NCBI GenBank assembly: GCA_031417915.1
Contig: JANOWN010000028.1
Span: 1 to 64,000 of the forward strand
Direction of reading: 5' to 3'
Length of the DNA stretch: 64,000 bases
From: Methylotenera_A sp031417915
Lineage (GTDB): Bacteria; Pseudomonadota; Gammaproteobacteria; Burkholderiales; Methylophilaceae
Position 1 is the stretch's first letter. Each line of letters starts with the position of its first letter. Shown here piece after piece: positions 8,167 through 16,357 of the stretch. The notes under the pieces were generated by a model that saw only the letters and a list, made by a program, of their open reading frames with translations, made no database searches and was not told the origin of the DNA. Both the position numbers and the translations under genes were made by a program.

Positions 8167-8496
8167 TTAAGTAACCGTGCCGCCGCCAAACACGTGCAAG
8201 TGTAAATGAAACACTTCTTGTCCGCCTTCACGACCCGTATTTATCAACGTTTTAAAGCCTTTTAAACCTTGTTCTGCTGCCAATTTTGGTGCTAATAACA
8301 AGGCTTTTCCTAACAAAGTCTGATGCGCTTCATCGCAATCTTTCAGCGTTTCTACGTGCAATTTTGGCACAATTAAAAAATGCATTTTTGCCATTGGTTT
8401 GATGTCATGAAAGGCAATAAAATCCGTATCTTCATAGATTTTTTTTGCTGGAATTGCGCCACTAATAATCTTACAAAAAATGCAGTCTGCGCTCAT
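8167..8496 (-). CDS. hinT: HinT-type HIT-family purine nucleoside phosphoramidase
   Basis: This cytosolic HIT protein hydrolyses adenosine phosphoramidates and acyl-AMPs. The N-terminal CIFCKIISG is a Zn-binding-like motif, and the active-site HIT signature HLHLHVFGG is near the C-terminus. Length (109) is normal. It overlaps the hisE stop by four bases (ATGA). Placement between hisE and tatA is a standard betaproteobacterial arrangement. Confidence 0.94.
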   Translation of the reverse strand: MSADCIFCKIISGAIPAKKIYEDTDFIAFHDIKPMAKMHFLIVPKLHVETLKDCDEAHQTLLGKALLLAPKLAAEQGLKGFKTLINTGREGGQEVFHLHLHVFGGGTVT

Positions 8497-8810
8497 TTGC
8501 TACGATTCTCTTTCTCTACAATGCCCGACAATCCTTCGCGCCGAGCCAATTCATCCAACACGTCTTGCGGCTTTAAGCCTGCCTGAGCGAGCATAATGAG
8601 CGTATGAAACCATAAATCGGCCGTTTCATAAACAATCTCATCTTTGTTGCCACCTTTGGCTGCCAGCACCGTTTCTGTTGCTTCTTCGCCGACTTTTTTA
8701 AGTATCGAATCCATGCCCTTGGCGTACAATTTCGCCACGTAAGACGAAGCTGGATCAGCGCTTTTGCGCTGCTCCAATAAGTCTGCTAATCGATTTAAAA
8801 CATCACTCAT
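8493..8810 (-). CDS. hisE: HisE, phosphoribosyl-ATP pyrophosphohydrolase
   Basis: HisE catalyses step two of histidine synthesis, hydrolysing PR-ATP to PR-AMP. The 105-residue all-alpha MazG-like protein has the acidic metal-binding motif GEEATETVLAAK and ETADLWFHTLIML. It is a stand-alone enzyme, separate from HisI, unlike the fused HisIE of enterobacteria. Confidence 0.95.
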   Translation of the reverse strand: MSDVLNRLADLLEQRKSADPASSYVAKLYAKGMDSILKKVGEEATETVLAAKGGNKDEIVYETADLWFHTLIMLAQAGLKPQDVLDELARREGLSGIVEKENRSK

Positions 8811-8817
8811 TATTTGC

Positions 8818-9207
8818 TTAGGCTATAGGTTTATAAATATCTTCAGGATTCTTAATCACGGACTGGTCAATTTTCCATTGGCTATTTTCAAGCTTTTTAA
8901 AAAAACAACTGCCGCGCCCAGTGTGGCAGGCAATGCCACCGACTTGCTCAACATTTAGCAAAATCACGTCTTCATCGCAATCTACGCGGATTTCATGCAC
9001 TTTTTGTGTATGTCCAGATTCCTCGCCCTTGCGCCATAATTTGTTGCGGCTACGCGACCAATACACCGCTTGCCTAGTGTCGTTGGTGAGCTGCAAAGCT
9101 TCGCGGTTCATCCAAGCAAACATCAGCACTTTTCCAGTTTTATGGTCTTGTGCAATCACTGGTACCAAGCCATCTGAATCCCAATTTATTTCGTCGAGCC
9201 AGCTCAT
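8818..9207 (-). CDS. hisI: HisI, phosphoribosyl-AMP cyclohydrolase
   Basis: HisI opens the purine ring of PR-AMP (step three). It is a Zn/Mg enzyme of 129 residues with conserved FAWMNREAL, YWSRSRNKLWRKGEESGH, DCDEDVILL (metal aspartates) and the cysteine ligand region IACHTGRGSCFF. It overlaps hisF by four bases. Confidence 0.96.
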   Translation of the reverse strand: MSWLDEINWDSDGLVPVIAQDHKTGKVLMFAWMNREALQLTNDTRQAVYWSRSRNKLWRKGEESGHTQKVHEIRVDCDEDVILLNVEQVGGIACHTGRGSCFFKKLENSQWKIDQSVIKNPEDIYKPIA

Positions 9208-9971
9208 AACCTTACCTCAATACCTCGTTCAGCCATATAGGCTTTAGCCTGCTGCACGGTATATTCGCCATAGTGAAATATGCTCGCCGCCAGCACTGCA
9301 TCTGCACCGCCAAGCTTTACGCCATCGACCAAATGCTGCAAATTACCCACACCTCCACTGGCGATTATTGGCACTTCTACGGCATCGCTAATGGCTTTAT
9401 TCAGTGGATTGTTAAAACCAATCTTGGTGCCATCTCTATCCATGCTGGTTACCAGCAATTCACCCGCGCCAAGGCTCACCATATATTCTGCCCATTTTAC
9501 TGCATCCAAACCCGTTGGCTTGCGCCCACCGTGAGTAAATACTTCCCATTCATAAGGCTGATTATCTACTTTTTTGGCATCAATAGCGACCACAATACAT
9601 TGCGAACCAAAACGTGCAGCGGCATCGCGTACCATGTTAGGGTTCAGCACTGCGGTAGTGTTAATGCTGACTTTATCGGCACCAGCGTTTAATAGGCGGC
9701 GCACATCTTCCACCTCGCGCACACCACCACCTACGGTAAGTGGGATAAACACTTGGCTGGCAACTTCTTCAATGATATGCAACAACAAACCACGATTGTC
9801 AGAACTGGCAGTTATGTCTAAAAACGTGAGCTCGTCAGCGCCTTGGTCATCATAACGTTTGGCGATTTCAACAGGGTCGCCTGCATCGCGCAGCTCTAAA
9901 AAGTTAACCCCTTTTACCACGCGGCCATCGGTGACATCTAGGCACGGAATGATGCGTTTAGCCAATCCCAT
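9204..9971 (-). CDS. hisF: HisF, imidazole glycerol phosphate synthase cyclase subunit
   Basis: HisF is the (beta/alpha)8 barrel that uses ammonia delivered by HisH to form IGP and AICAR. Catalytic aspartates are seen in IPCLDVTDGRVVKG and LLVTSMDRDGTKIG. Phosphate-binding loops are in VGGGVR and ASGGVGN. Length 255 is canonical. Confidence 0.97.
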   Translation of the reverse strand: MGLAKRIIPCLDVTDGRVVKGVNFLELRDAGDPVEIAKRYDDQGADELTFLDITASSDNRGLLLHIIEEVASQVFIPLTVGGGVREVEDVRRLLNAGADKVSINTTAVLNPNMVRDAAARFGSQCIVVAIDAKKVDNQPYEWEVFTHGGRKPTGLDAVKWAEYMVSLGAGELLVTSMDRDGTKIGFNNPLNKAISDAVEVPIIASGGVGNLQHLVDGVKLGGADAVLAASIFHYGEYTVQQAKAYMAERGIEVRL

Positions 9972-9985
9972 TTAAGATAAGTCCA

Positions 9986-10723
9986 TTAACTTAGTTCGTT
10001 GGCCAGTTTTTGAGCAGCAGCAAAATCAATCGTACCTTCGTAAATCGCACGGCCAGTAATGGCGCCAATAATCCCCTCGTGCGCCACTTCGCACAGTTTT
10101 TTTACATCCTCTAAATCGGTTAATCCGCCCGAAGCAATCACAGGAATCGTTAGCGCTTGCGCCAAGGCCACCGTCGCTTCAATATTGACGCCAGTGAGCA
10201 TGCCATCGCGACCAATATCGGTATAAACAATCGCATTTACGCCATAATCTTCAAATTTTTTGGCGAGATCAATCACGTCGTGACCAGTCAATTTACTCCA
10301 GCCATCAATCGCCACTTTGCCTTCTTTGGCATCTAGCCCAACCATGATTTGACCTGGAAAAGCATAGCAGGCCTCGTGCAAAAAGCCTGGCGTTTTCACG
10401 GCGGCGGTGCCAATAATCACGTAATCAATGCCATTATCCAAATAACGCTCGATGGTTTCTAAATCTCGAATGCCGCCACCGAGTTGAATCGGGATTTCAC
10501 CTTTGCAAGCAGCCACAATCGACTTAATGGCTGCTGCATTCACTGGCTTGCCCGCAAATGCACCGTTTAAATCCACCAAATGCAGTCGTTTTCCGCCTTG
10601 ATCAACCCAATGTCGCGCCATCGCGCCTGGGTCTTCTGAGAATACGGTGGATTCTTCCATTAAACCTTGTTTTAGGCGTACACAATGGCCGTCTTTGAGA
10701 TCAATTGCAGGAATGATAAGCAT
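9986..10723 (-). CDS. hisA: HisA, ProFAR isomerase
   Basis: HisA is a (beta/alpha)8 isomerase converting ProFAR to PRFAR. The motifs IPAIDLKDGHCVRLKQG (catalytic Asp), QLGGGIRDLETI and YTDIGRDGMLTGVN (second Asp) are complete. Length 245. Confidence 0.97.
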   Translation of the reverse strand: MLIIPAIDLKDGHCVRLKQGLMEESTVFSEDPGAMARHWVDQGGKRLHLVDLNGAFAGKPVNAAAIKSIVAACKGEIPIQLGGGIRDLETIERYLDNGIDYVIIGTAAVKTPGFLHEACYAFPGQIMVGLDAKEGKVAIDGWSKLTGHDVIDLAKKFEDYGVNAIVYTDIGRDGMLTGVNIEATVALAQALTIPVIASGGLTDLEDVKKLCEVAHEGIIGAITGRAIYEGTIDFAAAQKLANELS

Positions 10724-10789
10724 GATTTTTATTAAGTGAGATTAATGATGGTTGAAATACAAATGAGTTTACAAGTGAGCTTAAAGTAT

Positions 10790-11431
10790 TCAAGGCTTCC
10801 AGTTTACAAAATTGCGCAGTAATTGCAAGCCAGCTTGTGCACTTTTTTCTACGTGAAATTGTGTTGCGAAAATGTTATCGCGCGCAATCGCGCTTGTAAA
10901 GGAGTTTGGGTAGGCAGTCTCACCTGCTGTAACCGCGCTATCTTGCGGCGCGGCATAGTAACTGTGCACATGGTAAAACCGCGTTGCTTCTTGAATATTC
11001 GCCCATAAGGGATGCGATTTTACTTGATAAACCTGATTCCAGCCCATGTGTGGCACTTTTAGTTTATCGCCATTTTCATCCACCAGCTTTTCTGCAAAGC
11101 GCACCACATTGCCTTTAAACAAACCTAAACCAGTCGTGTCACCTTCTTCAGAATGATCAAATAGTAGCTGCATACCAATGCAAATGCCTAAAAAAGGTTT
11201 ATTTTTTGCCGCATCAATAATCGCTGTTCGCAAGTTACGCGCGTCCAGCTCGCGCATGCAGTCTGGCATGGCGCCTTGGCCTGGAAACACCACGCGCTCA
11301 GCATTCTGAATCACTTCTGGATCGCTGGTAATCACTACAGATTTTCCGCTTGCAACGTGCTCAACCGCTTTAGACACTGAGCGCAAATTGCCCATGCCGT
11401 AATCTACCACCGCAATATCTACTTTTTGCAT
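10790..11431 (-). CDS. hisH: HisH, imidazole glycerol phosphate synthase glutaminase subunit
   Basis: HisH is a class I glutamine amidotransferase that supplies ammonia to HisF. The nucleophile is in GICIGMQLLFD, and the His-Glu pair is in ATQFHVEKS. The N-terminal VDYGMGNLRSV is typical. Length 213. Confidence 0.97.
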   Translation of the reverse strand: MQKVDIAVVDYGMGNLRSVSKAVEHVASGKSVVITSDPEVIQNAERVVFPGQGAMPDCMRELDARNLRTAIIDAAKNKPFLGICIGMQLLFDHSEEGDTTGLGLFKGNVVRFAEKLVDENGDKLKVPHMGWNQVYQVKSHPLWANIQEATRFYHVHSYYAAPQDSAVTAGETAYPNSFTSAIARDNIFATQFHVEKSAQAGLQLLRNFVNWKP

Positions 11432-11448
11432 AAAAACTTAAGTTGCGT

Positions 11449-12036
11449 TTAAAGAGTGCCTTTAGTAGATGGCATAATGCCTGACATACGTTCGTCATGC
11501 GTCACGGCCATGCGCAAGGCGCGGCCAAAAGCTTTAAATATGGTCTCTGATTGATGATGCGAGTTGTGACCTTTTAAGTTATCGATGTGCAAAGTCACAT
11601 TAGCGTGATTTACAAAGCCTTGAAAAAACTCGTGCACTAAATCCACATCAAATTCACCAATCGCCGCACGCGTAAATTCGCAATTGAATTCCAAACCTGG
11701 GCGGCCAGATAAATCAAGCACCACACGGCTTAAGGCCTCGTCTAGTGGCACATAAGCGTGACCATAACGATTAATACCTTTTTTATCACCAATAGCTTTG
11801 ATGAAAGCCTGACCGAGTGTAATGCCGATGTCTTCTACCGTGTGATGCGCATCGATATGTAAATCGCCTTTGGCCTGCACGCTAATATCCATCATGCCGT
11901 GACGGGCCACTTGATCGAGCATGTGATCAAGAAAACCTAAGCCTGTAGTAAATTGAGATTGACCTGTCCCATCGATATTAATCGCGACAGTTATTTGCGT
12001 TTCTAGAGTATTGCGGGTGACTTCTGCTTTGCGCAT
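11449..12036 (-). CDS. hisB: HisB, imidazoleglycerol-phosphate dehydratase
   Basis: This is the monofunctional Mn-dependent dehydratase (195 residues), without the phosphatase domain seen in enterobacteria. The histidine-rich motifs DAHHTVED, GFLDHMLDQ and GHNSHHQSE are the metal ligands. hps is inserted between hisC and this gene, so a promoter for hisBHAFIE is either read-through from upstream or lies in the 12037-12150 gap. Confidence 0.96.
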   Translation of the reverse strand: MRKAEVTRNTLETQITVAINIDGTGQSQFTTGLGFLDHMLDQVARHGMMDISVQAKGDLHIDAHHTVEDIGITLGQAFIKAIGDKKGINRYGHAYVPLDEALSRVVLDLSGRPGLEFNCEFTRAAIGEFDVDLVHEFFQGFVNHANVTLHIDNLKGHNSHHQSETIFKAFGRALRMAVTHDERMSGIMPSTKGTL

Positions 12037-12144
12037 GGGCTTTGAATTAATTTAGTTAACTAATTGATAATGAGTAATTTAGCAACATTTTAACCTAAAC
12101 TAAGCCACGCGCGCACTTTATTGTTTATCCAAAATAATGCGAAA

Positions 12145-12176
12145 TAAAAAAGCCGACTTTTAAGTCGGCTTTTTTA
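12145..12176 (-). terminator. Intrinsic terminator downstream of hps
   Basis: A perfect 9-bp stem AGCCGACTT/AAGTCGGCT (12151-12170) is flanked by A and T runs on both sides. On the minus strand it follows hps by about 30 bases and ends in TTTTTT. It therefore probably limits transcription from hps into hisB. Confidence 0.85.
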
Positions 12177-12201
12177 ATTTACTGCAAAATTAACTCTAAA
12201 A

Positions 12202-13182
12202 TTATTTTGCTGCTTGGCCTGCTGCATCTTTTGCCGCACCGACTAAACCATTGTCAGTTGGCGCTTCTGCTGCTGGCGCCATTTCTGCTGCTGCATCTTT
12301 AGCTGCTTCTACAGCATCTTTTGCCTCAACCGCAGCGCCTTCAACCGCTGCTACACCTTCTGCTGCTGCGCCTTCAACAGCTGCTGCTCCTTCTGCAGCT
12401 GCGCCCTCAACTTGCTCAACCGCTGCATCAGCCGCCGCTGGCATTTCTTCAGTTGAATTGCCACCTTTAAGCAAGTACAAACCAAGCAATACCGCACCTG
12501 CGATTAAAGCCCATGGCAACCATTTGCCCATACCGCCAGCACTTGCATTGCCCGCACGCGCTAAACCTGTAATTTCTGCTGCTGAAGCTGCTGGGTCTGC
12601 TGCGCCGTAAATCGCTGCGCCTGCAACCACAATATCAGCACCTGCATCCACAACTTGACGCACGGTTGCCGCTTTTACCCCGCCAGCTACAGAAACTTTA
12701 ACCCCAGTATTTAAGGCAGTAACCATCGCCAAATCAGCAAATGGTGTTTGGCCAGCAGCTTGTTGATCTAAGCCAGTGTGCACGCCAATGATGTGTGCGC
12801 CCAATTTAACTACTTCTAATGTGCGGGCTTTTTTGTCATTTACGTTAATCAAATCCACTTGCGCCATTTTGCCGTATTTGTTAGCTACATCGATAATGCC
12901 TTTGATGGTGCCAATATCAGCACAGCCTAATACCGTGCAAATGTCTGCACCAGCTTTATAGAATGGCTCAGCTTCATAATAGCCTGCATCCATTGTTTTC
13001 AAATCAACTAAAATTTTGTTGTTTGGGAATTTAGCACGTAATGTTTTCAACATTTCGATACCGTTATGCTTAATGCATGGTGTACCAATTTCCAAGATAT
13101 CTACGTGTGGTGCTACTTTAGTAGCTAAAGCTACAGTTCCATCAAAATCTAGTGAATCTAGTGCCATTTGGGTTTGTGCCAT
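12202..13182 (-). CDS. hps: 3-hexulose-6-phosphate synthase with membrane-helix and 11-residue-repeat tail
   Basis: HPS condenses formaldehyde with ribulose 5-phosphate, the first step of the RuMP cycle. Residues 1-209 form a complete HPS barrel: the OMPDC-superfamily motif D60-x-K62-x-x-D65 (VDLKTMDAG), GVHTGLDQQAAGQ and the phosphate loop VAGGVKAAT. The start is the ATG at 13182, chosen because GGAGGAG lies nine bases upstream; an upstream in-frame ATG at 13215 lacks a ribosome-binding site. Past the usual HPS end comes a Gly/Ser linker, a predicted transmembrane helix at residues 222-238 (LPWALIAGAVLLGLYLL), and an 85-residue Ala/Glu-rich tail with four 11-residue repeats. The roughly 115-residue extension is not part of classical HPS. 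The gene interrupts hisC-hisB and has its own leader and terminator. No hexulose-phosphate isomerase gene is adjacent. Confidence 0.93.
   Translation of the reverse strand: MAQTQMALDSLDFDGTVALATKVAPHVDILEIGTPCIKHNGIEMLKTLRAKFPNNKILVDLKTMDAGYYEAEPFYKAGADICTVLGCADIGTIKGIIDVANKYGKMAQVDLINVNDKKARTLEVVKLGAHIIGVHTGLDQQAAGQTPFADLAMVTALNTGVKVSVAGGVKAATVRQVVDAGADIVVAGAAIYGAADPAASAAEITGLARAGNASAGGMGKWLPWALIAGAVLLGLYLLKGGNSTEEMPAAADAAVEQVEGAAAEGAAAVEGAAAEGVAAVEGAAVEAKDAVEAAKDAAAEMAPAAEAPTDNGLVGAAKDAAGQAAK
12280..12411 (-). repeat. 33-bp tandem repeat coding for 11-residue units in the HPS tail
   Basis: Four consecutive 11-residue units (HPS residues 258-268, 269-279, 280-290, 291-301) each begin with Val-Glu. 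The first two are VEGAAAEGAAA and VEGAAAEGVAA, then VEGAAVEAKDA and VEAAKDAAAEM. The first units are nearly identical, and the last two diverge and gain lysines. Confidence 0.85.
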
Positions 13183-13190
13183 GGTGCTTA

Positions 13191-13304
13191 CTCCTCCGAA
13201 CTCGTTAATATTCAATTAAAAATTGAATATTTTGCGGTTAATTTAAATGATTTTTTACAAAATATTAATATGATATTTTGTACGTTCGCACATAATAACC
13301 GCAA
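13191..13304 (-). promoter_or_regulatory. hps leader: strong ribosome-binding site, hairpin and inverted repeat
   Basis: The Shine-Dalgarno GGAGGAG is at 13191-13197 (minus strand). Just upstream is a perfect palindrome at 13209-13229 (TATTCAATT, AAA, AATTGAATA). Further out is a 9-bp inverted repeat TTGCGGTTA/TAACCGCAA at 13232-13240 and 13296-13304. The region is very AT-rich and probably holds the hps promoter; no clear -35/-10 pair was assigned. Confidence 0.45.
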
Positions 13305-13355
13305 TTTGCGATTCGTTTCAACAATTTAGTAACAATTCGTTAAAAACACGGCTAC

Positions 13356-14420
13356 TTAAATATTCAAAATAGTTGTGAGCGCGGCTATAAGCTGCTTATT
13401 TTGTGGCTCTGTGCCAATCGTAATACGCAAATATGGTGCAATGCGAGTAGGTTTTTTAAAATGCCGAATGATGATATTTTTCTCACGCAGTTTTTCGGTA
13501 AGTTCTTCGCCGTCGCGCGTTTTATGTTTAGCAAAAATAAAATTTGCGCCAGATGGCAAAACTTCAAAATCCATTGCCCTCAGAGCCAATACCAGAGCGG
13601 CTCTCGAGGTCATTACTTTTTGTCGCGTTTGCTCAAAATAAGCTTTATCTTGCATCGCTGCAATCGCGCCAGCCTCGGCAAAACGATCAATCGGATACGA
13701 ATTGAAACTGTCTTTCACGCGAATCAAGGCTTCGATTAAATCCTTTTGACCCAACGCATAACCCACGCGCAAACCTGCTAAGGAGCGCGCTTTTGACAGC
13801 GTCTGCGTCACCAATAAATTCGGATAAGTATTGATGAGTTTCACCGCAGATTCTGTACCGAAATCCACATATGCTTCATCTATGACAACGACAGACTCTG
13901 TGTTGATTTTGAGCAGTTTTTCAATTTCAGAAAGCGCTAAGGGCACGCCAGTTGGTGCATTGGGGTTAGGGAAGATAATACCGCCATTTGGTCTATCGTA
14001 ATCATTTACATCAATTTCAAAGTTTTCATTGAGCGAAATTTGCTCAAATTCAATGTTATACAAGCCGCAATACACGGGGTAAAAACTGTAGCTAATATCA
14101 GGAAAAAGTAGCGGGCGGCTATGTTTGAGCAGCGCCAGAAATACGTGCGCCAGCACTTCGTCAGAGCCGTTGCCGACAAAAACTTGATTAGCCTGCAAGC
14201 TATAATTGTCAGCGATTGCGGCTTTTAATTTATCCGAATTCGGATCTGGATAAAGTCGCAAACTGTCGTTAGCAACGGCTTGCAAGGCTCGTATTACTTG
14301 GTCGCTAGGGCCATAGGGATTTTCATTCGTATTGAGCTTAACAAGATTTTCCAACTTTGGCTGCTCGCCAGGCACGTAAGGCGTTAGCTTGCTTACAACG
14401 TCGCTCCAAAACTTACTCAC
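13356..14420 (-). CDS. hisC: HisC, histidinol-phosphate aminotransferase
   Basis: HisC is a PLP-dependent fold-type I aminotransferase. Motifs: NTNENPYGPS near the N-terminus, NPNAPTG, VIDEAYVDF (PLP aspartate) and TLSKARSLAGLRVGY, with the Schiff-base lysine in SKA. Length 354. It follows hisD by one base. About 170 bases separate it from hps downstream, unusual within this operon. Confidence 0.96.
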   Translation of the reverse strand: MSKFWSDVVSKLTPYVPGEQPKLENLVKLNTNENPYGPSDQVIRALQAVANDSLRLYPDPNSDKLKAAIADNYSLQANQVFVGNGSDEVLAHVFLALLKHSRPLLFPDISYSFYPVYCGLYNIEFEQISLNENFEIDVNDYDRPNGGIIFPNPNAPTGVPLALSEIEKLLKINTESVVVIDEAYVDFGTESAVKLINTYPNLLVTQTLSKARSLAGLRVGYALGQKDLIEALIRVKDSFNSYPIDRFAEAGAIAAMQDKAYFEQTRQKVMTSRAALVLALRAMDFEVLPSGANFIFAKHKTRDGEELTEKLREKNIIIRHFKKPTRIAPYLRITIGTEPQNKQLIAALTTILNI

Positions 14421-14421
14421 C

Positions 14422-15717
14422 TTATTTCAACCGGTATTCCGCAGATTTTGCGTGCGCTTGCAAACCTTCGCCATTGGCTAAAGTTGAGGCGATTTTGCCT
14501 AGCGTTTGCGCGCCTTCTGACGACACCATAATCAAACTGGTGCGTTTTTGAAAATCATAAACACCCAAAGGGCTTGAGAATCTAGCGGTACGCGAAGTTG
14601 GCAACACGTGATTTGGCCCTGCACAGTAGTCGCCAAGCGCTTCGCAAGTATCGCGACCCATAAAAATCGCACCCGCGTGTTTGATTTTTTTAGACATTTC
14701 TAACGGATTTTCGACTGAAAGCTCCAAATGCTCAGGCGCGATGTAATTGCAGATTTCAATGGCTTCATTCAAATCTTTCACCTTTATCAGCGCGCCACGA
14801 TTGGTAATCGAGGTATTCACAATATCTTTACGCGGTAAGGTTTCTAGCAACTTTTGCATGCTTTTTTCTACCGCGTCCAAAAATGCTGCATCGGGCGACA
14901 GCAAAATCGCTTGCGCCAATTCGTCATGTTCCGCTTGACTGAACAAATCCATGGCAATCCAATCGGGGTCAGTTTTGCCATCGCAAATCACCAAAATTTC
15001 CGATGGCCCTGCCACCATATCAATACCCACCACGCCAAACACACGGCGCTTGGCGGCCGCCACGTAGGCATTGCCTGGGCCGGTGATTTTATCCACTTGT
15101 GGAATCGTTTCTGTACCGTACGCCAGCGCAGCCACGGCCTGTGCGCCACCGATGCAAAATACGCGATCAACACCCGCAATCGCCGCCGCAGCTAAAACCA
15201 GCTGATTTCGCTCGCCATTCGGCGTAGGGACGACCATAATGAGTTCGCCCACGCCAGCCACTTTTGCGGGAATTGCGTTCATCAAAACACTGGAAGGATA
15301 CGCCGCTTTGCCACCTGGCACATAAAGACCGACGCGGTCGAGCGCGGTAATTTGCTGACCAAGCATGGTGCTGTCTGCCTCGGTGTAGCTCCATGAGTTA
15401 CTTATTTGTTTTTCGTGATAGTTTTTAATTCTATCAGCCGCTGCCTGTAGAGCCGCGCGGTTATTGGCTTGCAGGCTATCTAATGCAGCTTTTAATTCGG
15501 CTTTTTTAATCTCTAAATCGGCCAAATTGGTGGCGTTGGTTTTATCAAAACGGTTGGTGTATTCCAGTACTGCGGCATCACCACGCGTTTTTACGTCTTT
15601 TAAAATTCCCGCAACAACCACGTCCACGCTGTCATCTTGCGCGGTTTCAAACGCCAGCAGCGCTTTTAATTGTGCGTCAAAATCTGCCTGTGCAGTGGAT
15701 AAACGACGAATTTCCAT
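14422..15717 (-). CDS. hisD: HisD, histidinol dehydrogenase
   Basis: This Zn enzyme oxidises histidinol to histidine in two NAD-dependent steps. Motifs: YVPGGKAAYPSSVLMN, VDKITGPGNAYVAAAKR, GPSEILVI, DLFSQAEHDE (Zn ligands) and GPNHVLPTS. Length 431. It overlaps hisG by one base. Confidence 0.97.
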   Translation of the reverse strand: MEIRRLSTAQADFDAQLKALLAFETAQDDSVDVVVAGILKDVKTRGDAAVLEYTNRFDKTNATNLADLEIKKAELKAALDSLQANNRAALQAAADRIKNYHEKQISNSWSYTEADSTMLGQQITALDRVGLYVPGGKAAYPSSVLMNAIPAKVAGVGELIMVVPTPNGERNQLVLAAAAIAGVDRVFCIGGAQAVAALAYGTETIPQVDKITGPGNAYVAAAKRRVFGVVGIDMVAGPSEILVICDGKTDPDWIAMDLFSQAEHDELAQAILLSPDAAFLDAVEKSMQKLLETLPRKDIVNTSITNRGALIKVKDLNEAIEICNYIAPEHLELSVENPLEMSKKIKHAGAIFMGRDTCEALGDYCAGPNHVLPTSRTARFSSPLGVYDFQKRTSLIMVSSEGAQTLGKIASTLANGEGLQAHAKSAEYRLK

Positions 15718-16352
15718 TATTTAATGGCTTTAGCAAAAGCATCCAAAATCGGCTGCAATTTCGCACGATTGAGTTTTAACGAGGCTTGGTTCACAATCAA
15801 ACGCGAGCTGATATCGCCAATTTCTTCCACGGCTTTGAGATTATTGGCGCGTAGCGTACCACCTGTACTCACCAAATCCACAATCGCATCCGCAAGGCCA
15901 ACCAACGGCCCAAGCTCCATGCTGCCATACAGCTTAATCAAATCAACATGCATGCCCTTGGCGGCAAAGTGCTCGCGCGCAACTTTCACGTATTTAGTGA
16001 CGACTTTTAGCCGCGCACCCTTACGAATCGAAGCTTCATAGTCAAACCCCTCACGCACCGCCACCATCATTTTGCACTTGGCGATATTTAAATCTAAGGG
16101 CTGATACAAGCCTTCACCGCCGTGTTCATCCAGCACGTCTTTGCCCGCAATGCCAATATCGGCCGCGCCATATTGCACATAGGTTGGCACGTCGGTCGCA
16201 CGCACAATAATTAGGCGCACATCGTCGCGATTGGTCGGCAAAATAAGCTTGCGCGAAGACTCAGGGTCTTCTAACGCACGAATACCCGCCGCCGCCAGTA
16301 ACGGCGTGGTCTCTTCAAATATTCTGCCTTTTGAGAGTGCAATCGTTATCAT
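15717..16352 (-). CDS. hisG: HisG, ATP phosphoribosyltransferase, short form
   Basis: HisG makes the first committed histidine intermediate from ATP and PRPP. At 211 residues this is the short form, which lacks the C-terminal regulatory domain. Family knowledge says short HisG needs the HisRS-like regulatory subunit HisZ; no hisZ is in this window. Signature motifs are IALSKGRIFEET, DIGIAGKDVL and DAIVDLVSTGGTLRANNL (PRPP loop). Confidence 0.96.
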   Translation of the reverse strand: MITIALSKGRIFEETTPLLAAAGIRALEDPESSRKLILPTNRDDVRLIIVRATDVPTYVQYGAADIGIAGKDVLDEHGGEGLYQPLDLNIAKCKMMVAVREGFDYEASIRKGARLKVVTKYVKVAREHFAAKGMHVDLIKLYGSMELGPLVGLADAIVDLVSTGGTLRANNLKAVEEIGDISSRLIVNQASLKLNRAKLQPILDAFAKAIK

Positions 16353-16357
16353 AAATG

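Noticed and set aside
11881..11905. TAATATCCATCATGCC in hisB, and similar partial matches in murA (about 17140) and pepA (about 39650).
   Set aside because: They encode conserved enzyme residues (MMDISV, YMDIVTVTG, HLDIAGTAW) and lack inverted arms.
12202..12560. The HPS tail as an assembly error joining two genes.
   Set aside because: The frame is continuous and the tail composition is regular. A ribosome-binding site precedes only the HPS start, and a terminator follows directly. Still worth confirming by reads.
12251..12610. A plus-strand open frame of Ala/Ser-rich residues opposite the hps tail.
   Set aside because: It is the complement of the GC-rich Ala/Glu repeat and has no start signal or family resemblance.
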